Positions 1-5,576 of a stretch of DNA of 10,461 bases are shown piece after piece. Under the pieces are notes generated by a model, which searched no databases, was not told the origin of the DNA, and was given only the letters and a program-made list of their open reading frames with translations. Made by a program: the position numbers and the translations under genes. Source of the DNA: Actinomycetota bacterium (GTDB taxonomy: Bacteria > Actinomycetota > Humimicrobiia > Humimicrobiales > Humimicrobiaceae); contig PWSB01000111.1 in assembly GCA_003563375.1 (NCBI GenBank), positions 1 through 10,461 of the forward strand. The letters are read 5' to 3'. Positions within the stretch are counted from its first letter, which is position 1. Each line of letters opens with the position of its first letter.

Positions 1-12
1 AGAAATGTCACT

Positions 13-41
13 TTGACAGATTATTATAGCTTTGATAATAT
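13..41 (+). promoter_or_regulatory. Promoter of tRNA-Arg
   Basis: A perfect -35 TTGACA (13-18) is followed after 17 bp by TAATAT (36-41), preceded by TG one base upstream (TGA-TAATAT, an extended -10). Transcription would start near 48, only about two bases before the mature tRNA 5' end at 50, so little leader would remain for RNase P to remove. Read directly from the sequence; the start point is inferred. Confidence 0.7.
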
Positions 42-49
42 TTTTGGGC

Positions 50-125
50 GTCCCTGTAGCTCAGTGGATAGAGCACAGGATTCCTAATCCTGGTGTCGGC
101 AGTTCGAATCTGCCCAGGGACACCA
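50..125 (+). tRNA. tRNA-Arg (anticodon CCT), CCA encoded
   Basis: The cloverleaf folds completely. Acceptor stem GTCCCTG (50-56) pairs with CAGGGAC (115-121). The D-stem is GCTC/GAGC (59-62/71-74). The anticodon stem CAGGA/TCCTG (76-80/88-92) holds the loop TTCCTAA with anticodon CCT at 83-85, which reads AGG (arginine). The five-base variable loop is 93-97. The T-stem GGCAG/CTGCC (98-102/110-114) encloses TTCGAAT. A122 is the discriminator base and 123-125 is a genomically encoded CCA. Nothing looks degenerate. No copy of its 3' end was found elsewhere in the window, so there is no sign of an integrated element using it as an attachment site. Confidence 0.97.
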
Positions 126-233
126 AACCTAACTTAAAAGATTTTATCCAGCCACAGGCTACGAATCAAAGTTCGGCTCTTCACTAACCAGCGATACAAC
201 CTCTTTCTCTAACAGGTCGGAACTGGACGGGCT

Positions 234-253
234 AAAGACAGCAGTCTTTTTTT
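234..253 (+). terminator. Weak rho-independent terminator after tRNA-Arg
   Basis: AAAGAC (234-239), a four-base loop, GTCTTT (244-249), then further Ts to 253. The stem is only 6 bp, so termination may be partial. It lies between the tRNA and the Pho-type repeats before pstB. The sequence from 126 to 233 holds no convincing gene: one frame is open from a stop at 130 to a stop at 259 but has no start codon. Confidence 0.45.
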
Positions 254-265
254 GGCTATGACATT

Positions 266-283
266 TATTAAAAAAATATTAAA
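266..283 (+). promoter_or_regulatory. Candidate Pho box upstream of pstB
   Basis: Two TTAA cores lie exactly 11 bp apart (TT at 268 and 279). The 16-mer TTAAAAAAATATTAAA at 268-283 is identical to 4780-4795 in the four-unit repeat before pstS. Read on the minus strand the units are TTAATA, five bases, TTAATA. PhoP/PhoB-type regulators bind direct repeats with about 11-bp spacing. The stretch is very AT-rich and only two units are clear, so it is weaker than the pstS box. Confidence 0.45.
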
Positions 284-317
284 TTTTTCTCATTTTACTG
301 ATTTGAAGGTCTTTTTT

Positions 318-326
318 TGCTATTAT
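318..326 (+). promoter_or_regulatory. Extended -10 of the pstB promoter
   Basis: TGCTATTAT at 318-326 is an extended -10 (TG-C-TATTAT, five of six matches to TATAAT). No good -35 lies 17 bp upstream, as is common for activator-dependent promoters. Transcription would start near 333. That is downstream of the TTG at 317, so it argues against that codon as the pstB start and for the ATG at 359. Confidence 0.45.
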
Positions 327-358
327 TTTTTTGCCAAATATTAAAAATAGTAAAGAAA

Positions 359-1138
359 ATGAAAAATTATATAAAAATAAAATCCAGAAATTTCGGCTTC
401 TATTATGGCAGGAATAAGGTGCTATCAAACATAGATATTGATATTGAGGAAAAAACAATAACTGCCATCATAGGACCTTCAGGCTGTGGGAAATCTACTT
501 TTTTAAGATCTTTTAACCGGATGAATGACCTACTTTTAAACACAAGTATTGAAGGTGACGTAACCATAGATGGGGTAAATATTTATAAAAGGGAAAATGA
601 TGTTGTCGAGCTGAGAAAAAGAGTAGGCATGGTATTTCAGAGACCAAATCCTTTCCCGAAATCTATTTATGATAATATAGCCTACGGACCTCTGCTCCAT
701 AAACGGTATAAAAAACAAGAAATGGATATGATTGTGGAAAACAGCTTAAAAAAAGCAGCTTTATGGAATGAAGTAAAACATAAGCTGGTCAGCAATGCTC
801 TTGAACTTTCCGGCGGACAGCAACAAAGGTTATGCATAGCAAGGGTTTTGGCTGTAAATTCCGAGATTATTCTAATGGACGAGCCTGCTTCAGCCCTTGA
901 TCCTATATCTACACAAAAAATAGAAGACTTGATAGATGAGCTTAGGCACAGCTACACTATAGTGATAGTAACCCATAATATGCAACAGGCAGCAAGAGTT
1001 TCCCAAAAAACTGCATTTTTGCTCACCGAAGAAATAGGGCAGCCAGCAACCCTTATAGAATATGGAGATACTAAGAATATATTTACCAAGCCTAATGACA
1101 GCCGGACCGAAAATTACATTACTGGAAGATTTGGGTAA
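359..1138 (+). CDS. pstB: Phosphate ABC transporter ATP-binding protein PstB
   Basis: Cytoplasmic ATPase that powers phosphate import through PstC/PstA. The 259-residue protein has Walker A GPSGCGKST (39-47), Q-loop Q94 in the PstB-typical FQRPNPFPKSIYDN, ABC signature LSGGQ (150-154), Walker B ILMDEP (171-176), the D-loop SALD and switch His206, so it should be active. The ATG at 359 is chosen because it gives the usual family length and N-terminus (IKSRNFGFYYG); the open frame extends back to a TTG at 317, but the likely -10 overlaps that region. Its ribosome binding site is weak (AAAGAAA). The gene is oddly placed: normally it lies between pstA and phoU, but here it is alone, on the opposite strand, converging on phoU with 11 bp between stop codons. 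Pho-type repeats upstream suggest it keeps phosphate control. Confidence 0.97.
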   Translation: MKNYIKIKSRNFGFYYGRNKVLSNIDIDIEEKTITAIIGPSGCGKSTFLRSFNRMNDLLLNTSIEGDVTIDGVNIYKRENDVVELRKRVGMVFQRPNPFPKSIYDNIAYGPLLHKRYKKQEMDMIVENSLKKAALWNEVKHKLVSNALELSGGQQQRLCIARVLAVNSEIILMDEPASALDPISTQKIEDLIDELRHSYTIVIVTHNMQQAARVSQKTAFLLTEEIGQPATLIEYGDTKNIFTKPNDSRTENYITGRFG

Positions 1139-1179
1139 CCAATAATAGGTTACTGGTGGAATACTCTGTATTCTCCAGT
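1135..1179. terminator. Hairpins at the pstB/phoU convergent junction
   Basis: Two adjacent stem-loops lie here. GTAACC (1135-1140) pairs with GGTTAC (1148-1153) around a 7-base loop and contains both stop codons. ACTGG...GAATAC (1152-1164) pairs with GTATTC.CCAGT (1168-1179) around loop TCT, with one bulge and one G-T pair, inside the phoU 3' end. The two share a base or two, so they may be alternative folds. Neither strand has a clear T-run afterwards, so these are candidate bidirectional 3'-end structures, not classical terminators. Confidence 0.35.
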
Positions 1180-1815
1180 TAGGAAAAACTGTACCCTTTC
1201 CCCTATATTCACTGCCTGGTCTCCTATTCGTTCTAGATATCTGGCAATCATGGAGACATTGGTTATAAATTTCACATATTCTTTATTACTTGTTGCAGAG
1301 GTATACAATTTTTTTAGGACCATCCTCTGCAACTCATCAACAGCCGTATCGATACTATCCAGTTTAGCTGCCAGCTTGTAATCTTTTTTGTTAAAAGATT
1401 CAAGGGAGCGGTTTAAAACCGTTTTGACAACATTACCCATCTCAACCAGTAAGTCAAGTACCTCCCTATCCATATGGTTGTCTTTCTGGAGGGTAAATTT
1501 TCTTACAATCCTGGCGATATTTACAGCAAGGTCCCCTATCCTCTCCAGATGAATAATAATTATGCTTACAGAGTGCAAAAGCCTAAGATCTCCAGCCACT
1601 GGCTGATGCTCTGCCTGAAGCACGACAGATTTTTCTTCTATTAAAAGATCGTATTCATCTATTTCTGCATCCCTGTCTATAACCTTTTTGGCAAGCTCAG
1701 AGTTCATCTCTACCAGGGATTTCAGGGAATCATGCACCGCTTCTTGGACAAGGCTTCCCATTTTCAGCACATCTTCCGTAATTTCATCCAGAGCTTCATG
1801 AAAAGTATTTCTCAT
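1150..1815 (-). CDS. phoU: Phosphate signalling/transport regulator PhoU
   Basis: Peripheral cytoplasmic protein that couples the Pst transporter to the PhoR-type kinase and restrains Pho signalling when phosphate is plentiful. This is the family role; it is not shown here. The 221-residue, mostly helical protein has two PhoU repeats, each with the metal-binding motif: HLERIGDLAVNI (ERIGD at 91-95) and YLERIGDQAVNI (ERIGD at 195-199). The length is normal. The longest frame begins at a TTG (1821), but AAAGGA lies only about three bases before that codon and at good spacing before the ATG at 1815, so the ATG is preferred. It is the last gene of the minus-strand pst block, 45 bp after pstA, where pstB would usually come first. 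It converges with pstB. Confidence 0.95.
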   Translation of the reverse strand: MRNTFHEALDEITEDVLKMGSLVQEAVHDSLKSLVEMNSELAKKVIDRDAEIDEYDLLIEEKSVVLQAEHQPVAGDLRLLHSVSIIIIHLERIGDLAVNIARIVRKFTLQKDNHMDREVLDLLVEMGNVVKTVLNRSLESFNKKDYKLAAKLDSIDTAVDELQRMVLKKLYTSATSNKEYVKFITNVSMIARYLERIGDQAVNIGERVQFFLTGEYRVFHQ

Positions 1816-1860
1816 TTTCAATTTCCTTTGACATTTATTTAAATATTATCAGAAAAGTGA

Positions 1861-2721
1861 TTAAATATCATGCCTGCTCTTCCTCCTAAGCCGTGCCCTC
1901 GTCCTGATCATGGTACTAGTAATTGAAAACATCAATACGATGATTAGTAGAACAAGGGCTGTACCCCATTGTTTATCTTCAGGAGCATTTGAAACTTGGG
2001 TCACCAGTACATACAGGTGATAGGGTAGAGCCATTACCTGGTCAAAGACTGAGTTCGGCATATTCGGCTGGAAGAATGCCGCAGCGGTAAATAGTATGGG
2101 GGCAGTCTCTCCTGCTGCCCTGCCAACCCCCAGAACCACTCCGGTAATTATGCCTGGCACTGCCTGGGGCATTACCACCTTTAATACAGTCTGCCATTTA
2201 CTGGCTCCCAATGCAAAAGAGGCATGCCTGTATGTGTCAGGAACTGCTTTGAGTGCTTCTTCGGTAGAGGTAATAACTACTGGAAGTATAAGCAGGGCCA
2301 AGGTCAGGGAACCGGCCAGTACTGAGCGGCCAAAATCTAAGAATAGCACAAAAAACCCTAACCCAAAAAGGCCATAAACTACTGAAGGCACTCCCGCCAT
2401 ATTGATAATGGAGAGCCTTACAATCCTGGTTAACTTGTTTTGTTTTGCGTATTCATTTAAATAAATAGCAGCCAGGATCCCGGTAGGCAGGGAAAAAACA
2501 AGAGTGCCTAAAACCAGATAAAGGGTCCCCACTATTATCGGCCCTATACCCCCTTCCCGCATTCCCCCGGAAGGTTTTTGTGTTATAAATTCCCAGCTTA
2601 AAGCACCAGCCCCTTTTATTATAAGATAGATTACGATCCCGAACACGAATGCAACTACTACCAATGCAGTAAATAATAGCAGTATATAAAAAAACCTTTG
2701 AGTTATGTATCGCCTATCCAT
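1861..2721 (-). CDS. pstA: Phosphate ABC transporter permease PstA
   Basis: One of the two membrane subunits of the high-affinity phosphate importer. The 286 residues carry about six hydrophobic segments (near 12-36, 60-87, 108-129, 134-152, 189-213 and 252-272). The cytoplasmic EAA-type coupling loop is at about 154-190 (EEALKAVPDTYRHASFALGA), where PstB docks. The ATG overlaps the pstC stop by one base (TAATG), a sign of translational coupling, and AAGGA lies about nine bases upstream. The C-terminus is strongly basic (RTRARLRRKSR), consistent with a cytoplasmic end. It is followed by phoU, not pstB, which is the unusual feature of this locus. Confidence 0.96.
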   Translation of the reverse strand: MDRRYITQRFFYILLLFTALVVVAFVFGIVIYLIIKGAGALSWEFITQKPSGGMREGGIGPIIVGTLYLVLGTLVFSLPTGILAAIYLNEYAKQNKLTRIVRLSIINMAGVPSVVYGLFGLGFFVLFLDFGRSVLAGSLTLALLILPVVITSTEEALKAVPDTYRHASFALGASKWQTVLKVVMPQAVPGIITGVVLGVGRAAGETAPILFTAAAFFQPNMPNSVFDQVMALPYHLYVLVTQVSNAPEDKQWGTALVLLIIVLMFSITSTMIRTRARLRRKSRHDI

Positions 2722-3614
2722 TACTCTACATCCTTGATCCTGCTTATAAACCTATCAGCCACCAGGTTAATAACAAAGGTTATTACAAAAAGGATAAGAC
2801 CGATGGCAAAGAGGGCTGAAAAATGCAGTCCGCCCTGTACAGTCTGGCCCATTTCGGAGGCAATAGAAGCTGTTATGGTCCTTACCGGCTGAAGCCAAGA
2901 AAAAACAATCCGGGGAGAGTTTCCGGTAACCATTAGCACAGTCATTGTCTCCCCCACTACCCTGCCCAGGCCAAGCATAACTGAAGCAAACATCCCGGAT
3001 GAAGCTGCGGGCACCACAGTTTGGTAGGTTTTCTGCCATTTGGTTGCCCCCAGGGCAAGAGAAGCAAACCTGTATTTGTCAGGCACTGCGTTAATCGCGT
3101 CTTCAGATATCGATACTATGGTGGGAAGCGCCATAAAGGCAAGCATTACGGACCCCGCCAGGGCGGTGAGCCCTGTGCTTATCCTGAATAAATCCCTTAT
3201 GAACGGGCCAAGTATCATTATGCCCACAAAGCCTATTACTACCGAGGGTATAGTGGCCAGTACTTCAACAATCGGCTTAAGTATCTCGCGCACAGCCCTG
3301 GGTGCCAGTTCCCCGATATAGATCGCTGAACCTATCCCCAATGGAACCGCAATCAGTATTGCCCCAAACGCAACTATGGCTGAGCCTGATAAGAGAGGCA
3401 CTATCCCAAATCGGTTTGGCTCTGAAGTCGGTGCCCACCTTGTGCCGGTTAAAAAGTCCAGGACAGGATAAGTAGAGAAAAACCTTATTGAGTTATAAAT
3501 TAAAAATGCAAGGATAAGACCCAGCACAATAATAGAGAGAATACCGTTTATAAATACAAACTTGGATATTAAATAGTCTTTAATTTTCTTAAAATTAAAT
3601 TTCCTCTCAGACAT
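2721..3614 (-). CDS. pstC: Phosphate ABC transporter permease PstC
   Basis: Membrane subunit that pairs with PstA to form the phosphate channel. The 297 residues have about six hydrophobic segments (near 20-42, 75-100, 118-137, 148-168, 208-228 and 266-288) and the EAA-type coupling loop EDAINAVPDKYRFASLALGA at 171-190. The sequence VLATIPSVVIGFVGI (118-132) is typical of PstC. The N-terminus is charged and presumably cytoplasmic. Start ATG at 3614 has AAGGG four bases upstream. Its stop overlaps the pstA start. It is 95 bp downstream of pstS, with a strong hairpin in the gap, so it probably receives only part of the pstS transcription. Confidence 0.96.
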   Translation of the reverse strand: MSERKFNFKKIKDYLISKFVFINGILSIIVLGLILAFLIYNSIRFFSTYPVLDFLTGTRWAPTSEPNRFGIVPLLSGSAIVAFGAILIAVPLGIGSAIYIGELAPRAVREILKPIVEVLATIPSVVIGFVGIMILGPFIRDLFRISTGLTALAGSVMLAFMALPTIVSISEDAINAVPDKYRFASLALGATKWQKTYQTVVPAASSGMFASVMLGLGRVVGETMTVLMVTGNSPRIVFSWLQPVRTITASIASEMGQTVQGGLHFSALFAIGLILFVITFVINLVADRFISRIKDVE

Positions 3615-3650
3615 TTAACCCTTTTCAATTTTATTTTCTATAAATTGCTT

Positions 3651-3690
3651 AAAATGAGGCTATGGTGCTTATGCCATAACCTCATTTTTT
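3651..3690 (-). terminator. Intercistronic hairpin between pstS and pstC
   Basis: AAAATGAGG (3651-3659) pairs with CCTCATTTT (3680-3688). After one C/A mismatch, TATGG (3661-3665) pairs with CCATA (3674-3678), giving a 14-bp stem with an 8-base apical region. On the minus strand, the direction of pst transcription, the stem ends in CATTTT followed by AAG, so it is a partial terminator or a 3' stabiliser for pstS mRNA. On the plus strand it is followed by six Ts. Confidence 0.7.
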
Positions 3691-3709
3691 CAGTGCCTCA
3701 AAAGCTATG

Positions 3710-4654
3710 CTATTTTACGGGCACAAACCCCACTTCAGCTACTATCTCCTGGCCCGAATCACTTAATACAAACCCAAAATAAGCCTGGGCGAGATCGCTT
3801 AGCTGATCCACCGGCTGAGGAGTATAGACATACAATCCTCTGGCTATGGGATATGAGCCAGCCACTATATTCTCTACTGATGGGGCTGCAGCTTCAGAAC
3901 CTTCGTCTGCCTTAACCCCTAAAGCCTTTACGCTGTCATCAAGGTAGCCGAGCCCTATATATCCTATAGCGTTGATATTTGTGCCCACTTCTTCTCTTAT
4001 TGCAGCATTTGATGCCAAAAGCAGGGCTTGTTCGCTGTAATCCCTTTCTTTTGCTTCGCCTCCCAGCTGTACGACTTCTTCCCTGAAAAATACATAGGTT
4101 CCCGAGCTTGAGTCCCTGGAAGTTATGACAATAGCGCCACCTTGTCCGCCAACCTGGCTCCAGTCGGTAATTTCTCCTGTATATATTTTAGAAATCTGTT
4201 CAATGGTCAAAGCATCTAATGTATTTTCATTGTTAACAATCACAGAAATGCCGTCAAATGCTATGGTAACCTCATCTATGTCCAACCCATTTTCTTTTCC
4301 TAACTGTAACTCTTCATCCTTTATGGGCCTTGATGAATTGGCTAAATCAGCAGTGCCGTCAATAAGCCCTGCAATGCCTGTTCCCGAACCTCCTCCGCTA
4401 ACCGGCATGTTTAAGTTCTGGCCGGAATGCAGTGCCAGGAACTCTTCTACTAATAGCTGTGTTACTTCCAGGCATGTATCCGAGCCCACAATAAATAATT
4501 CAGTGGTCTCAAAACCCTGGTTTTCCACTGCAGGGACATCCGTCGTTTCCGGTACTGCCTGCCCACTACACCCTGCCACCATTAACACAAAAAGAACCGC
4601 AGCTGCGGCCATGGCCAAAAAAATCATTAATTTTTTGCTCCCTAATATAAACAA
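3710..4654 (-). CDS. pstS: Phosphate-binding lipoprotein PstS
   Basis: Extracytoplasmic phosphate-binding protein that delivers phosphate to PstC/PstA. The 314 residues begin with a basic, hydrophobic signal ending in the lipobox VAGC, with Cys29 as the lipidation site, so the protein is anchored to the outer face of the membrane. Family motifs are SGGGSGTGI (86-94), NSSRPI (106-111), IYTGEITDW (157-165) and SRDSSSGTYVFF (179-190), which form the phosphate pocket in PstS. The start is a TTG at 4654 with AAAGGAG about nine bases upstream; an ATG ten codons in (also behind GGGAG) would still leave a usable signal peptide. It is the first transporter gene after the kinase/regulator pair, with its own Pho box and promoter upstream and a hairpin downstream. 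Confidence 0.96.
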   Translation of the reverse strand: MFILGSKKLMIFLAMAAAAVLFVLMVAGCSGQAVPETTDVPAVENQGFETTELFIVGSDTCLEVTQLLVEEFLALHSGQNLNMPVSGGGSGTGIAGLIDGTADLANSSRPIKDEELQLGKENGLDIDEVTIAFDGISVIVNNENTLDALTIEQISKIYTGEITDWSQVGGQGGAIVITSRDSSSGTYVFFREEVVQLGGEAKERDYSEQALLLASNAAIREEVGTNINAIGYIGLGYLDDSVKALGVKADEGSEAAAPSVENIVAGSYPIARGLYVYTPQPVDQLSDLAQAYFGFVLSDSGQEIVAEVGFVPVK

Positions 4655-4697
4655 AATGCGTCACTCCTTTCTTGAATATAATTCCATTTGCCGAAAT

Positions 4698-4712
4698 CTA
4701 AAATTCTGGCAT
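4698..4712 (-). CDS. Candidate four-codon leader ORF (MPEF) before pstS
   Basis: On the minus strand AGAAGGAG (4726-4719) is followed at ideal six-base spacing by ATG CCA GAA TTT TAG. This is as good a ribosome binding site as any in the window, for an ORF of four codons, 43 bases before the pstS start and downstream of the proposed -10. It may be a leader minicistron, a remnant of an earlier start, or chance. No function is claimed; the evidence is only spacing and SD strength. Confidence 0.3.
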   Translation of the reverse strand: MPEF

Positions 4713-4741
4713 TATTTTCTCCTTCTGTTCAACCGATTAAG

Positions 4742-4750
4742 AGTGTAGCA
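4742..4750 (-). promoter_or_regulatory. Extended -10 of the pstS promoter
   Basis: On the minus strand TGCTACACT (4750-4742) gives an extended -10 (TG-C-TACACT, four of six matches). The nearest Pho-box hexamer, TTAACA, differs from the -35 consensus TTGACA at one base but sits 19 bp away, slightly long. This fits a promoter helped by an activator bound across the -35 region. The leader would be about 80 bases. Confidence 0.5.
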
Positions 4751-4766
4751 AATAGGGCGGAAATGT

Positions 4767-4805
4767 TGTTAAGAATTGGTTAAAAAAATATTAAAAAAAA
4801 ATTAA
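4767..4805 (-). promoter_or_regulatory. Pho box: four TTAAxx hexamers at 11-bp spacing
   Basis: Read on the minus strand, TTAATT, TTAATA, TTAACC and TTAACA each follow the last after exactly five bases (hexamers at 4805-4800, 4794-4789, 4783-4778 and 4772-4767). This matches the TTAACA-type repeats with five-base spacers bound by PhoP of Bacillus-type bacteria. The two promoter-proximal units are the best matches. It lies between the regulator gene and pstS, directly upstream of the pstS -10, and shares a 16-bp core with the region before pstB. Confidence 0.7.
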
Positions 4806-4821
4806 ATTTAAGGTGGGCTTA

Positions 4822-5529
4822 TTACTTATCCTTATCGCTTACTAACCTGTATCCAAAGCCGTGAATAGTTTTAAGGTAATTTCTACCAAAGTCTTTATAT
4901 GACATCTTTTCCCTTATCCTTCTAATGTGCACATCAAGGGTCCTTGTATCCCCATAATAGTCCTCCCCCCATACCTCCCTTATCAGGTCCTGCCTGGGTA
5001 CAAGGCTGTCAATTTTCTGCAGCAGTATTGATAGCAGCCTGAATTCTTTAGGATTGAGGTCAATCTGTTTATTACCCAAAACAACTTCATGTTTTTCTTC
5101 ATCAATGGAAAGGATGATATGGCTAAAGGAGAAATCTGCTTTAAGGTAATCTTTAAAACCAGCCGGTTTTACTCTCCTTAGCACATTTTTTATTCTTGCA
5201 ATAAGCTCCTTTACACCAAAAGGTTTTATCATATAATCGTCAGCGCCGAGTTCAAGGCCCAGCACCTTGTCCAGCTCCTCGCTTTTGGCGCTCAGTATGA
5301 TTATGGGTACATCGCTTTCCTTCTTTATTCTCCTGCAAATATCAAGCCCGTCCATATCAGGCAGCATGAGGTCAAGTATTAGGAGGTCAGGCTTTTTTTT
5401 ACCAAAAGCTTCCAGAAGTTCTTCCCCTAGAAAAAAAGCTTTGACCTTAAACCCGTTTTTCTTCAAATTAAAACTTATTATTTCCAGTATATTCTCTTCA
5501 TCATCCACCACATATATAAGTTTTTGCAT
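4822..5529 (-). CDS. phoP: OmpR/PhoB-family response regulator, PhoP-like
   Basis: DNA-binding regulator, presumably the activator of the pst genes. From the ATG at 5529 the protein is 235 residues. The receiver domain has acidic residues D9/D10, phosphoacceptor D53 (LLILDLMLPDMDG), S80 and K102 (IKPFG). A C-terminal winged helix follows (LNPKEFRLLSILL, then a recognition helix TRTLDVHIRRIREKM and HGFGYRLV). The frame extends back to a TTG at 5571, but the extra 14 residues are not expected in the family, so the ATG is chosen; its ribosome binding site is weak and the TTG cannot be excluded. It follows the kinase gene directly, the reverse of the usual regulator-first order. The PhoP/PhoB assignment rests on domain type plus position next to pst. 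Confidence 0.93.
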   Translation of the reverse strand: MQKLIYVVDDEENILEIISFNLKKNGFKVKAFFLGEELLEAFGKKKPDLLILDLMLPDMDGLDICRRIKKESDVPIIILSAKSEELDKVLGLELGADDYMIKPFGVKELIARIKNVLRRVKPAGFKDYLKADFSFSHIILSIDEEKHEVVLGNKQIDLNPKEFRLLSILLQKIDSLVPRQDLIREVWGEDYYGDTRTLDVHIRRIREKMSYKDFGRNYLKTIHGFGYRLVSDKDK

Positions 5530-5576
5530 AATTTTTTGCTTTCTTATCTTAATATTCCTATTATATGACAAAAATC

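Noticed and set aside
50..316. Possible integration site at tRNA-Arg
   Set aside because: No integrase, no direct repeat of the tRNA 3' end and no foreign genes in the window.
2767..3321. Open frames overlapping pstC on both strands
   Set aside because: They overlap a complete PstC with conserved motifs and show no domain signature.
4125..4748. Long plus-strand open frame (207 codons) opposite pstS
   Set aside because: It lies antisense to the well-supported pstS, has no family resemblance and no good ribosome binding site; it is a shadow of the pstS codon pattern.
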